Shown: positions 53,653 to 61,769 of the stretch, piece by piece
Position numbering within the stretch: position 1 is the first letter of the stretch
How the letters are laid out: every line of letters begins with the position of its first letter
Origin: UBA868 sp016776875
Lineage (GTDB): Bacteria; Pseudomonadota; Gammaproteobacteria; Arenicellales; UBA868
Direction: 5' to 3'
Length of the DNA stretch: 64,000 bases
NCBI GenBank assembly: GCA_051201585.1
Contig: CP179198.1
Span: 1,984,001-2,048,000 of the forward strand
Program-made: the position numbers and the translations under genes
The notes under the pieces: model-generated
Database searches by the model: none
What the model was told of the DNA's origin: nothing
What the model saw: only the letters and a program-made list of their open reading frames with translations

Positions 53653-54170
53653 CGTTTTCTTATCTCGCTGCAGATATCCTTGGCGACCGCGTGCGGCGAT
53701 CTCGAGTCAGTTTCAAAAATAATATCCGCTTCGGCTCGATATAGAGGTTCACGCTCCTCCATAAGCGCCTCGAGCACTTTTCGGGGATCTTCGCCGGTAT
53801 TCAGTAATGGGCGGTTTTTACTGGACCGCGTCCGCTCAACCAGCATCTCCAGCGTCGCATGCAGATAAATTACAAGACCGTTATGGCGCATCGCCTTCCG
53901 GACGTCTTCTCGAGTGACCGCACCACCGCCTGTCGCCAGGACAATATTTTTGCGCTTCACCAACTCAAAAATCTCTTTTGCCTCCCGCTCCCGAAAACCC
54001 GCCTCTCCTTCAATATCAAAAATAGTACTGATACTAACGCCGGTACGCTCTTCGATCTCTTGATCTGAGTCCACAAAGTCCATTCCCAAACTCTTTGACA
54101 GAGAACGGCCGACAGTTGTCTTGCCGACGCCCATAGGGCCGACTAGATAAATATTGCTCGCAGATATCAT
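53640..54170 (-). CDS. aroK: Shikimate kinase
   Basis: Phosphorylates shikimate at the 3-hydroxyl. The 176 residues begin with the P-loop GPMGVGKT (11-18), followed by DSDQEIEERTG (shikimate-binding Asp), GFREREAKEI, the ATGGGAV segment and the lid Arg in RTRSSKNRPLL. It lies downstream of pilQ and overlaps aroB. Confidence 0.96.
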   Translation of the reverse strand: MISASNIYLVGPMGVGKTTVGRSLSKSLGMDFVDSDQEIEERTGVSISTIFDIEGEAGFREREAKEIFELVKRKNIVLATGGGAVTREDVRKAMRHNGLVIYLHATLEMLVERTRSSKNRPLLNTGEDPRKVLEALMEEREPLYRAEADIIFETDSRSPHAVAKDICSEIRKRWQR

Positions 54171-54209
54171 GACAAGGCGCTAAGAAGCGTAATGGTAATG
54201 GTTAAGAAA

Positions 54210-56374
54210 TCAGCCCGACGTCAGCACTGGATTGACAATGCGTGGTGTCAGAAAAATAATAGCTCACTCCGATTATCAAGGATTCCTTTGGTTCTGAAAA
54301 GGGGGCCAAGGATTGGAAGGTCTCCAAGCACTGGGACTTTGGACACATTATCAGCTGTTTGCTGCTCGTAGATACCGCCCAGCACGACCGTCTCCCCATT
54401 ATCCAACAGCACCTGAGTTCTAACCTGAAGCGTGTTGATATTCTCCTCAGTCGCAGAAACGAAGGAATCTTTTGTCACAAAGACATCGAGAATCACGCGG
54501 TCATCTGGCGTGATCTGGGGCGTTACCGTTAGACCTAAAACGGCTTTTTTAGTGACAACTGTCCCTTCCCCAAGTGTGTTTGTCGTAAAGATCCGCTCTT
54601 GACCTTGTTCAATATGGGCTTCCTGTTTATCTGCCGTTAACAATCGAGGATTCGCCACGATCTTCCCGTTCCCTTCGGCTTCCAGGGCTGAAATCTCAAG
54701 ATCAATCAAACTGGCCCAGCCTGCGCCGGCCTTAGCAAGCGTTAAGGCGTACGATGCAGGAGAAACCGAACCAATACCTTGTGCCGGGAAATTGACGCCT
54801 AAAGAGCCATCACCACTCGCACTCACGCCATCCGTCCGAATAGTGCCCGTGTTGGATAACGAACCAGAACCCATTGCCGTCCCGAGACTGGTGTTACTGT
54901 TTATACCGGTCAGTCCAAGTTTAACGCCGAGGTTTCGACTGAAATTTTCTTTTGCCTCTACGATACGTGTCTCTATCAAAACCTGTTTGACCGGTCGATC
55001 TAATTCAGCGACCAGTTTTCGAATTTCACGAATCTTGCTTTGAGTATCCTGTACCAGCAAAGAATTGGTGCGCTCATCCACCGTTACGCTCCCACGCTCG
55101 GAGAGTAAGCGATTCTCTTCTGTCTGCACCTCTGCTACCGACACATTACCAAACATGGACTGCTGCACGTTTGGCTCTATTGCCCGCACCGATTTCAGAA
55201 GGTCGCCAATATCTTCAGCTTTCGCATAGTTGATTTGAATTAGATCAGAGACTAAAGGCTCTAGTTCACTGACCTGTCGGGACGCTTCGAGCGCTAAACG
55301 TTCCTGATTTGCAATCTCCTCGGCGGGCGCGATCCAAACCACATTACCCTGCTCCCGTCTCGCGAGACCTTTGGTTTGCATTATCGTATCAAGCGCCTGA
55401 TCCCAAGGCACATCCTTAAGGCGTAAGCTCATCTCCCCCGTAACTGTATCGCTGATTACAAAATTCAAACCCGTTTCTTGCGCAATCTGTTGAAGCGCAC
55501 TTCTAATGGGAATATTCTGAAAATCAAAGCTAATTAAATTTCCACTATAGACGGCCGATTCAGATCCTTCGGTTACACCAGTCGGTTTTTCCGAAACTTC
55601 CAGAATAAATCGCTGTCCAGTTTGAATGGAGACAAATTCAAAGCGGCCATAAGGGGTTACCACAATCCGAACGCCGCCTTCAGTCGCAAATGCATCAACA
55701 AACTGCACTGGCGTTGCAAAGTCGACGACATCAAGGCGTTTCTGAAGTGAGTTATCCATGGTTGCATCCGCGATATCGATCACAATCTCACCGAGATATT
55801 CCCGCACGTCAACTCTCGCATCATCATCTTCAAATTCGAGAATGACTCGCCCGGCAGAGTCACGCGTCCGCCTGAAGTCTATTTTTGATAGTTGAACGCC
55901 ATTAACCCGAGATGTGTCCGGCGCACTATCGACTTTTGGAGCGTCCGCAAAATTTGAGGTCGACGCCACCGGATTAATAATCAGCGTCATGCCGTGGCTT
56001 CTATAAATCGACTCAAAACTGGCTGGCGCAATAAGATTCACAACGACCCGAGATCGCTTGTCGTCTTCGGCGACAAGCAGATTCTCAACAGCGCCCCGAC
56101 CAACCTCTATCACGGGATTCTCAAGCTGTTGTTCCAACCCAAAAAAATCAAGCACAAGCCTATCGGGTCCGGTGGTCCGAAACATGCGCGGTCGCTCAAA
56201 CGGACCATCCGCATCTAAATCAATCTGGACTTTCCCACTGGGGAGATATGTATGGGTAACCGACATTAATGAGATCGAGTCTTGAGCCCAACTCGCTGAA
56301 GGCAGATAACTCGCCACAACGACGATGGCCAAAGTCAGCCTTAGGCAGTTGATGAAAGAGGCGCGATGTTGCAT
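54210..56374 (-). CDS. pilQ: Type IV pilus secretin PilQ, with a frameshift in its last codons
   Basis: Outer-membrane secretin through which the pilus passes. From the ATG at 56374 the protein has a signal peptide (LTLAIVVVASYLPSASWA), two AMIN domains that bind peptidoglycan, a Secretin/TonB short domain (NIPIRSALQQIAQETGLNFVI), N-domains and the secretin beta barrel (PRLLTADKQEAHIEQGQ, GLTVTPQI). As written it stops at 54248 after SELLFF. The expected C terminus (FLTPRIVNPVLTSG) follows in another frame to 54210; adding one T at the T-run facing 54252-54256 restores it. The longest upstream reading uses a TTG at 56404 and touches pilP. Loss of the last dozen residues might impair assembly. 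Confidence 0.92.
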
Positions 56375-56404
56375 AGCGTTGAATCTACTCGAATTCAAAA
56401 ACAA

Positions 56405-56965
56405 TTACTTACCGTTCGTCATTTGAGTCAAACGAACTTCCCAACGACCCGATGCACCCTGGAGCCGCTCTTCAATCTCAAGACTGCCTGTCGATTCATT
56501 AATCTGAATTATTTTTCCAGTATTTTGTCCCAAATAGGCCCCAACAACGACTCTGTAAATCTGGCCATCTGGCGCATTAATCAAGGCCCAGTTCTGCCCA
56601 TCGAGACTCATTGTGCCCACTAATTTCAATGCGTCCAGCGGAAAATCCTCGAGAGGCTCTCGGGGTCTACCGGCATCAGGTTCAAGTGGATCAGGCCCAA
56701 TATCCGGCTCCACGCCATCATCTTCTGTACCAAAAACATTACTTGGCGCAAACGGATCCCGCGCCTCGTCAGCAGTATAAACAACCACCTCGACCGATGG
56801 CTGATCGGGTAACGCTTCAACTTGGGGTACGGCATCTTGATGAAGTGTCAAAACATAGCGCTCAAGGTCGGCAAGGGTGCGCTCCTCAGAACAGCCGAAC
56901 ATTAAAAAAGTAACAAGCCCTAAGGTGATTACCCTGTGGACCATGCTCAACCCAAGACTCGCCAC
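56405..56965 (-). CDS. pilP: Type IV pilus lipoprotein PilP
   Basis: A 186-residue inner-membrane lipoprotein that links the PilMNO platform to PilQ. The signal ends FLMFGC (Cys25; from the Met at residue 8 this is a normal lipoprotein signal). A Pro- and Asp-rich linker follows with the ARDPFAP motif, then the beta-sandwich domain starting LDALKLVGTM, with WALINAPDGQIYRVVVGAYLG (split by family motif WALI) as the conserved core. It lies just upstream of pilQ. Confidence 0.94.
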   Translation of the reverse strand: MASLGLSMVHRVITLGLVTFLMFGCSEERTLADLERYVLTLHQDAVPQVEALPDQPSVEVVVYTADEARDPFAPSNVFGTEDDGVEPDIGPDPLEPDAGRPREPLEDFPLDALKLVGTMSLDGQNWALINAPDGQIYRVVVGAYLGQNTGKIIQINESTGSLEIEERLQGASGRWEVRLTQMTNGK

Positions 56966-56966
56966 G

Positions 56967-57551
56967 TTAAAATCCGTCCGGCAGGTAGCTATAGGTCTGA
57001 AGCATTAACGAAGCGCTAACACGATTGTCATCCCCCGAACTCAACCCCATCTCCCCGACCGTGACAATCCTCGGCATCTGGGCGAGGTCACTTATAAAAT
57101 TCGCAATCTGATGATATGACCCTTTTACTTCAACCAGGATCGGTAAAGACGCATAAAACGTCTCCAGGTTTTGCGATTGGGGATCAAACACCACAAACTC
57201 TAACCCACGGCGAGCCCCTGCCTCAGTGATATTAACAAGCAGAGAGGGGACCTCTGAGCTGTCAGGTAACTTTTCCAACATCGTTGACAGCAACGCTTCA
57301 ATCTCGGTCATCTGCTTCTTGTAAGCCGGGAGATTAACGACCATGCCCTTTTTAACATCAAAACTTTGTCTCAGCTCTATTTCAGTGTTCCGGGATGACG
57401 CCAGGGAGGACCTCTGGCCTTCAAGTAAAAAATACCAGGATAAGAAAACAAGGATCAGGCACCCCAGAAACGAAATAATCACGATGAACCACGCGGGCCA
57501 ATCGCCTGGCTGGTTCATGTCAACACGTTTCAGATCATCCTGCCAACTCAT
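56967..57551 (-). CDS. pilO: Type IV pilus assembly protein PilO
   Basis: A 194-residue bitopic inner-membrane protein. The N-terminal cytoplasmic segment has the DWPAWF motif just before the single span (about 23-44), then a coiled coil and the periplasmic ferredoxin-like domain (LPILVEVKGSYHQIANFISDL). It forms heterodimers with PilN. One base separates it from pilP; pilN is 22 bases upstream. Confidence 0.94.
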   Translation of the reverse strand: MSWQDDLKRVDMNQPGDWPAWFIVIISFLGCLILVFLSWYFLLEGQRSSLASSRNTEIELRQSFDVKKGMVVNLPAYKKQMTEIEALLSTMLEKLPDSSEVPSLLVNITEAGARRGLEFVVFDPQSQNLETFYASLPILVEVKGSYHQIANFISDLAQMPRIVTVGEMGLSSGDDNRVSASLMLQTYSYLPDGF

Positions 57552-57573
57552 GCGCCAGGTCCCTTTTTGCGAG

Positions 57574-58137
57574 TCACGGTTTCCCCTCGCTAATCTCTTC
57601 CGGCCCGCCGGATTGAGTTGAGGAGACCCATAGCTCGAACTCCTGGGTTTCGCCCACGTTAATTAGGTCAAGTTTTGGTCGATCGAACGATGGCGTGCCT
57701 GTCAGCTGTTCCATAAGCGCAGAGATTCGGGAACTAGATTGTGCGACTCCTGTAAAGCTAATCCCATCGGGAGTTCTTTTGAGGGATGAAAAGAAAATTC
57801 CTTCAGGTATGGAAGTCGCGAGTTCCATCATTCCCCGAACCAGTTTTGGTCGCTCAGCCTGCAATCGATTGATCACTTCCATTCGCGCCATGAGTTCTTC
57901 TTTCCGTTTCTGGATATCTTTAATCTCTTGCAATTGACGCTCGACTCGCGAAATCGCCTGCTTCAAAAACTGATTACGACTATTTTGGTAACTGATATCC
58001 GCATTCTGCTTCCACCACACCCCTGCAAGACCCACAGCAGTGACAAACAAAAATATTACAGCAATTGTGATGGCTGTTCGTCTTTGGCGCTGGCGACGCT
58101 CATCTCTCCACGGCAGTAAATTGATACCTGAAATCAT
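57574..58137 (-). CDS. pilN: Type IV pilus assembly protein PilN
   Basis: A 187-residue bitopic protein whose N terminus (INLLPWRDERRQRQ) is the conserved PilM-binding motif. One membrane span (about 22-44) is followed by a coiled coil with many Arg, Lys and Glu and a periplasmic domain (IFFSSLKRTPDGISFTGVA). The start overlaps the end of pilM by four bases. Confidence 0.95.
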   Translation of the reverse strand: MISGINLLPWRDERRQRQRRTAITIAVIFLFVTAVGLAGVWWKQNADISYQNSRNQFLKQAISRVERQLQEIKDIQKRKEELMARMEVINRLQAERPKLVRGMMELATSIPEGIFFSSLKRTPDGISFTGVAQSSSRISALMEQLTGTPSFDRPKLDLINVGETQEFELWVSSTQSGGPEEISEGKP

Positions 58138-59189
58138 CGGGCACCTCGCACTGCCAGCCCCACAGCTTTAATCATATTAGGGCCATGGCGGGCCACTAAC
58201 TTACTCGCTCGAATTCGACTCCCTGTCGCAAAAGGATCGGCAATGAGCGTGGGAACACCAATATAAGATTCAATCTCCCGGGCCACCTCAGGAATTTGCA
58301 CGCAGCCCCCACTAATCAGCAACGCGTCGACATGCGATAAACCATGTCGGGTCGACAGACAAAACTCCAGCCCCCGGGCCGCTTCGCGCGCCATTGCTTC
58401 CCGGAAAGGTTTAACCAGATCCTGCTGGTAGTTTTGTGGCAACTCCCCGGTTCGCTTGAGCGCCTCTGCCTCTCGATAGTCGATTCCGTAACGTGAGCGA
58501 ATATTTTCGGTCAAAATCCGGCCGCCAAAATTCTGATCCCGACCATAAACCGATCTGCCGTCGATAAATAAATCGAGACGCGTTGTCACGTCGCCAAAGC
58601 TCATAAAAGCAATTGCCCGGCCTTCCAGGGGTTCCCCCAATGTTTCAGCAACAAATTGATAGGCTCTTTCAATCGCAAATAGCCCCGCATCCACAACAAC
58701 CGCTTTGAGTCCTGCGATCTCCAAAGCAGCAGCATAATCTTCGACAATCTCTCTCCTGCACGCCGTAATCATAACTTGATCATCACTGCCGTCCCGTGCG
58801 CCGCCTGATACTGCAAAGTCAAGATATATCTCCTCAAGCGGATGCGGAATCTGTTGAGCCGCCTCGATCATGACCTGTTCTTCGATCTCACCGTCACTTA
58901 ACCCGGCAGGAAGGTTGATCGTCCGAGTAATGACATGGGTTTGGGAGACAGCGACAATCGCCGATTTGCGCGAACTCTTTGAATGAGTAACGGCCCGGCG
59001 AATAGCTTCACTGGTCGCTTCAAGATCATTAATACCGTGCTCGATAATTGCATTTTTTGGGAGGGGCTCAAATCCCGCGCGGTCCGCTCGATACCCTTTA
59101 CCGGAAGTCGACATCTCGAGGACTTTTACCCCAGCACTGCCAATATCGATTCCGAGTGCGGCGGGGGTTTTACTTGATATGAGACTCAT
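58134..59189 (-). CDS. pilM: Type IV pilus assembly ATPase-like protein PilM
   Basis: A 351-residue actin/FtsA-like cytoplasmic protein. The nucleotide-binding phosphate-1 motif is ALGIDIGSAGVKVLEM, and the central AVVVDAGLFAIERAYQ and C-terminal LLISGGCVQIPEVAREIE match the actin-fold ATP site. It recruits PilN and connects to the pilus motors. First gene of the pilMNOPQ-aroKB row; divergent from ponA. Confidence 0.95.
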   Translation of the reverse strand: MSLISSKTPAALGIDIGSAGVKVLEMSTSGKGYRADRAGFEPLPKNAIIEHGINDLEATSEAIRRAVTHSKSSRKSAIVAVSQTHVITRTINLPAGLSDGEIEEQVMIEAAQQIPHPLEEIYLDFAVSGGARDGSDDQVMITACRREIVEDYAAALEIAGLKAVVVDAGLFAIERAYQFVAETLGEPLEGRAIAFMSFGDVTTRLDLFIDGRSVYGRDQNFGGRILTENIRSRYGIDYREAEALKRTGELPQNYQQDLVKPFREAMAREAARGLEFCLSTRHGLSHVDALLISGGCVQIPEVAREIESYIGVPTLIADPFATGSRIRASKLVARHGPNMIKAVGLAVRGAR

Positions 59190-59246
59190 AGAGTGAAGTT
59201 TACCGCGAGGATAAACTTTACTGCGAACATGCTTTTACTTCTTTTA

Positions 59247-59275
59247 TTCGATCAAACTCCCGCATTTGGTAAAAT
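59247..59275 (+). promoter_or_regulatory. Putative sigma-70 promoter of ponA
   Basis: TTCGAT (59247-59252) and TAAAAT (59270-59275) are separated by 17 bases, about 60 bases upstream of the ponA ATG in the pilM-ponA divergent region. The -10 is good and the -35 is weak. Confidence 0.4.
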
Positions 59276-59334
59276 AACCCCCGAGAGCCCGATATCCGTC
59301 GAGCATCACCGCCCATCACGCAAAAAAGGCATCT

Positions 59335-61659
59335 ATGCGAATTCGCACGCTTGCTTGGCTCCTCATCGGACTTGTCGCCATCGCAGTCTTGATCATGAGC
59401 AGCGTTGTCGCGATCATTTGGGCCGATCTCCCCAAAATCACCGAGGTTCAAGATATCCGGTTAAAAGAACCCCTTCGGATATACACGATCGATGGAAAGT
59501 TAATCGGTGAATTTGGGGACGAGCGAAGAATTACGATCAAGATTAGCGACACCCCGCAACCGCTGATTGACGCTATTCTGGCTGCAGAAGATGATCGGTT
59601 TTACGCTCATCATGGTATCGATATATTCGGGGTTGCCAGAGCTATTTTTGCAAATCTAAAGTCAATGCGAACCCGCCAAGGCGCGAGCACGATCACGATG
59701 CAAGTGGCGCGCAATTACTTCTTGACTCGGGAAAAGACCTATAAGCGAAAAGTGAAAGAGGCCTTGCTTGCGTTTAGGCTAGAGCGTGAACTGGAAAAAT
59801 CGCAGATTCTTGAGCTGTATTTGAACAAGATTTTTCTGGGGCATCGCGCCTATGGGTTCCAAGCCGCATCATCTTTTTATTACAACAAACCGCTATCTGA
59901 ATTATCGCTCGCCCAAATTGCTATGCTAGCAGGACTGCCCAAGGCGCCTTCAACGAGTAATCCTGTTAGCAATCCTGAGCGAGCAGTGAATAGACGAAAC
60001 TATGTCCTCGGGCGCATGCACGACTTGGACTTTATTTCTGATGACACCTTTCTCCGGGCGAAATCTGAGCCAATTACCGCCAATCGACACCGACTGGAGA
60101 TCGAACTCGAGGCGCCTTATGTTAGCGAAATGGTCCGCGAATATATGGTTGAACAATATGGAAAGGCGGCTTATGAATCTGGATATCGGGTCTACACAAC
60201 GGTCGACTCCAATCTACAACAAAGCGCAAATAAAGCGATCGTCGACGGCTTGATTGGATACGGGGAGCGCCATGGGTTCAAGGGTGCTTCAGGGCGGATT
60301 GATCCTGTTCTGCATCATTCAACTGAAAAACGAATCCTCGAATTAAAGAAATTTCCCGCAGTAAGCAATTTACAGCCTGTTATGGTGCTCCACCCCGGGG
60401 GGGACGCAATTGACATCCTGACCTCGACAGGTGTCCATAAGTCACTGAGCGCTGACAGCTGGCGCTGGACAAACAAAAGTCCTTCGCAATTACTCCACCC
60501 AGGTGATGTTGTTTACCTGTTCAACGCTAAAAATGGAGCTCGACTCGCAAATATCCCCAAAGTCCAAGGCGCCCTGGTTTCACTCAGCCCAAACGACGGA
60601 TCCATACTCGCACTCACCGGCGGGTTTGACTTCCGTCAGAGTCGTTTCAACCGTGTTACGCAGGCCCAAAGGCAGCCCGGATCGAATATAAAACCATTTA
60701 TTTATTCCTCAGCAATCGCAAATGGTTTTACAGCCTCCACCTTGGTCAGCGGAGCGCCCATTGTGATCGAAGATGACATTGGTGGCGCGTGGCGACCCCA
60801 AAATTACAGTAAGAAAGTCTTTGGTCCAACTCGACTTCGTAAAGCCCTTAGCCTCTCTCTGAATTTGGTTTCTGTTCGATTGGTAAGGGCGCTTGGTATC
60901 GATACCGTGCGTGCCTATCTTGGAAGATTTGGTTTTGATTCCGAGCGTCTCCCCAAAGGGCTGTCTTTAGCGCTCGGCTCGGCAACAGTAACGCCAATGG
61001 AGATTGCTCGAGGATATGCCAGCTTTGCAAACGGTGGCTACTTAATCAAACCTTTCCTTATCGCACGAATAGAAGATCAGAATGGCGCGATCGTTGAGTA
61101 TGCCAATAGGGAAATGATCTGCCCCGACTGTCCAGCGCCGCAAACGAAAACCGGATCAACTCAAAATAGAAGTGTAGATAGCCGGTTTGCCCCACGCATT
61201 ATCTCTGAGGAGAACGCTTTTATTATCGATAGCCTGATGAAAGAAGTTGTCAGTAACGGAACAGCGAAGGCCGCACTGCAGTTAAATCGCTCAGATCTCG
61301 CTGGGAAAACGGGAACCACTAATAATTACTTTGATGCTTGGTTTACTGGATACAATCCCGATGTTGTCACAAGCGTATGGGTTGGTTTCGACTCCCCTCA
61401 GGATCTCGGCAAGGGTGAATCCGGCGCCCGGGCGGCGCTTCCGATCTGGATAGACTACATGCGTGTGGCGTTAAAAGACCGTCCTGATCTTGAACGTGAA
61501 ATCCCCGAAAAAATCGTTGAAATACGCACCAATCCAATCAGCGGATTGCGGGCGACAGAAGAAGAATCTGATGCCTACCTCGAATTTTTTGTGCGCGGGA
61601 GCGAGCCGCCGTTCCCTGATCCTGAGTTGTTAATCGATCCTATCCAGGGTCTTTTCTGA
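59335..61659 (+). CDS. ponA: Penicillin-binding protein 1A
   Basis: A bifunctional class A PBP of 774 residues that polymerises and cross-links peptidoglycan. A single N-terminal span (about 7-29) anchors it. The transglycosylase domain has catalytic Glu85 in AAEDDRFYAHHG, then GASTITMQVARN and KILELYLNKIFLG-type ILELYLNKIFLG. The transpeptidase domain carries Ser450 in GSNIKP, SLN in LSLNLVS, and KTGTT at 658-662. An OB-like insert between them is typical of PBP1A. Divergent from pilM, as in pseudomonads. Confidence 0.96.
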   Translation: MRIRTLAWLLIGLVAIAVLIMSSVVAIIWADLPKITEVQDIRLKEPLRIYTIDGKLIGEFGDERRITIKISDTPQPLIDAILAAEDDRFYAHHGIDIFGVARAIFANLKSMRTRQGASTITMQVARNYFLTREKTYKRKVKEALLAFRLERELEKSQILELYLNKIFLGHRAYGFQAASSFYYNKPLSELSLAQIAMLAGLPKAPSTSNPVSNPERAVNRRNYVLGRMHDLDFISDDTFLRAKSEPITANRHRLEIELEAPYVSEMVREYMVEQYGKAAYESGYRVYTTVDSNLQQSANKAIVDGLIGYGERHGFKGASGRIDPVLHHSTEKRILELKKFPAVSNLQPVMVLHPGGDAIDILTSTGVHKSLSADSWRWTNKSPSQLLHPGDVVYLFNAKNGARLANIPKVQGALVSLSPNDGSILALTGGFDFRQSRFNRVTQAQRQPGSNIKPFIYSSAIANGFTASTLVSGAPIVIEDDIGGAWRPQNYSKKVFGPTRLRKALSLSLNLVSVRLVRALGIDTVRAYLGRFGFDSERLPKGLSLALGSATVTPMEIARGYASFANGGYLIKPFLIARIEDQNGAIVEYANREMICPDCPAPQTKTGSTQNRSVDSRFAPRIISEENAFIIDSLMKEVVSNGTAKAALQLNRSDLAGKTGTTNNYFDAWFTGYNPDVVTSVWVGFDSPQDLGKGESGARAALPIWIDYMRVALKDRPDLEREIPEKIVEIRTNPISGLRATEEESDAYLEFFVRGSEPPFPDPELLIDPIQGLF

Positions 61660-61769
61660 AAAATCACTACGAACCTGAAAACTTCAAAAATCACTTCCAC
61701 ACTCGATGGGAGCAAGCTTGCCAATTGCCAAGTGTAAGGCGCGCGCTAATGGCACTGGTGCGTTTGACA

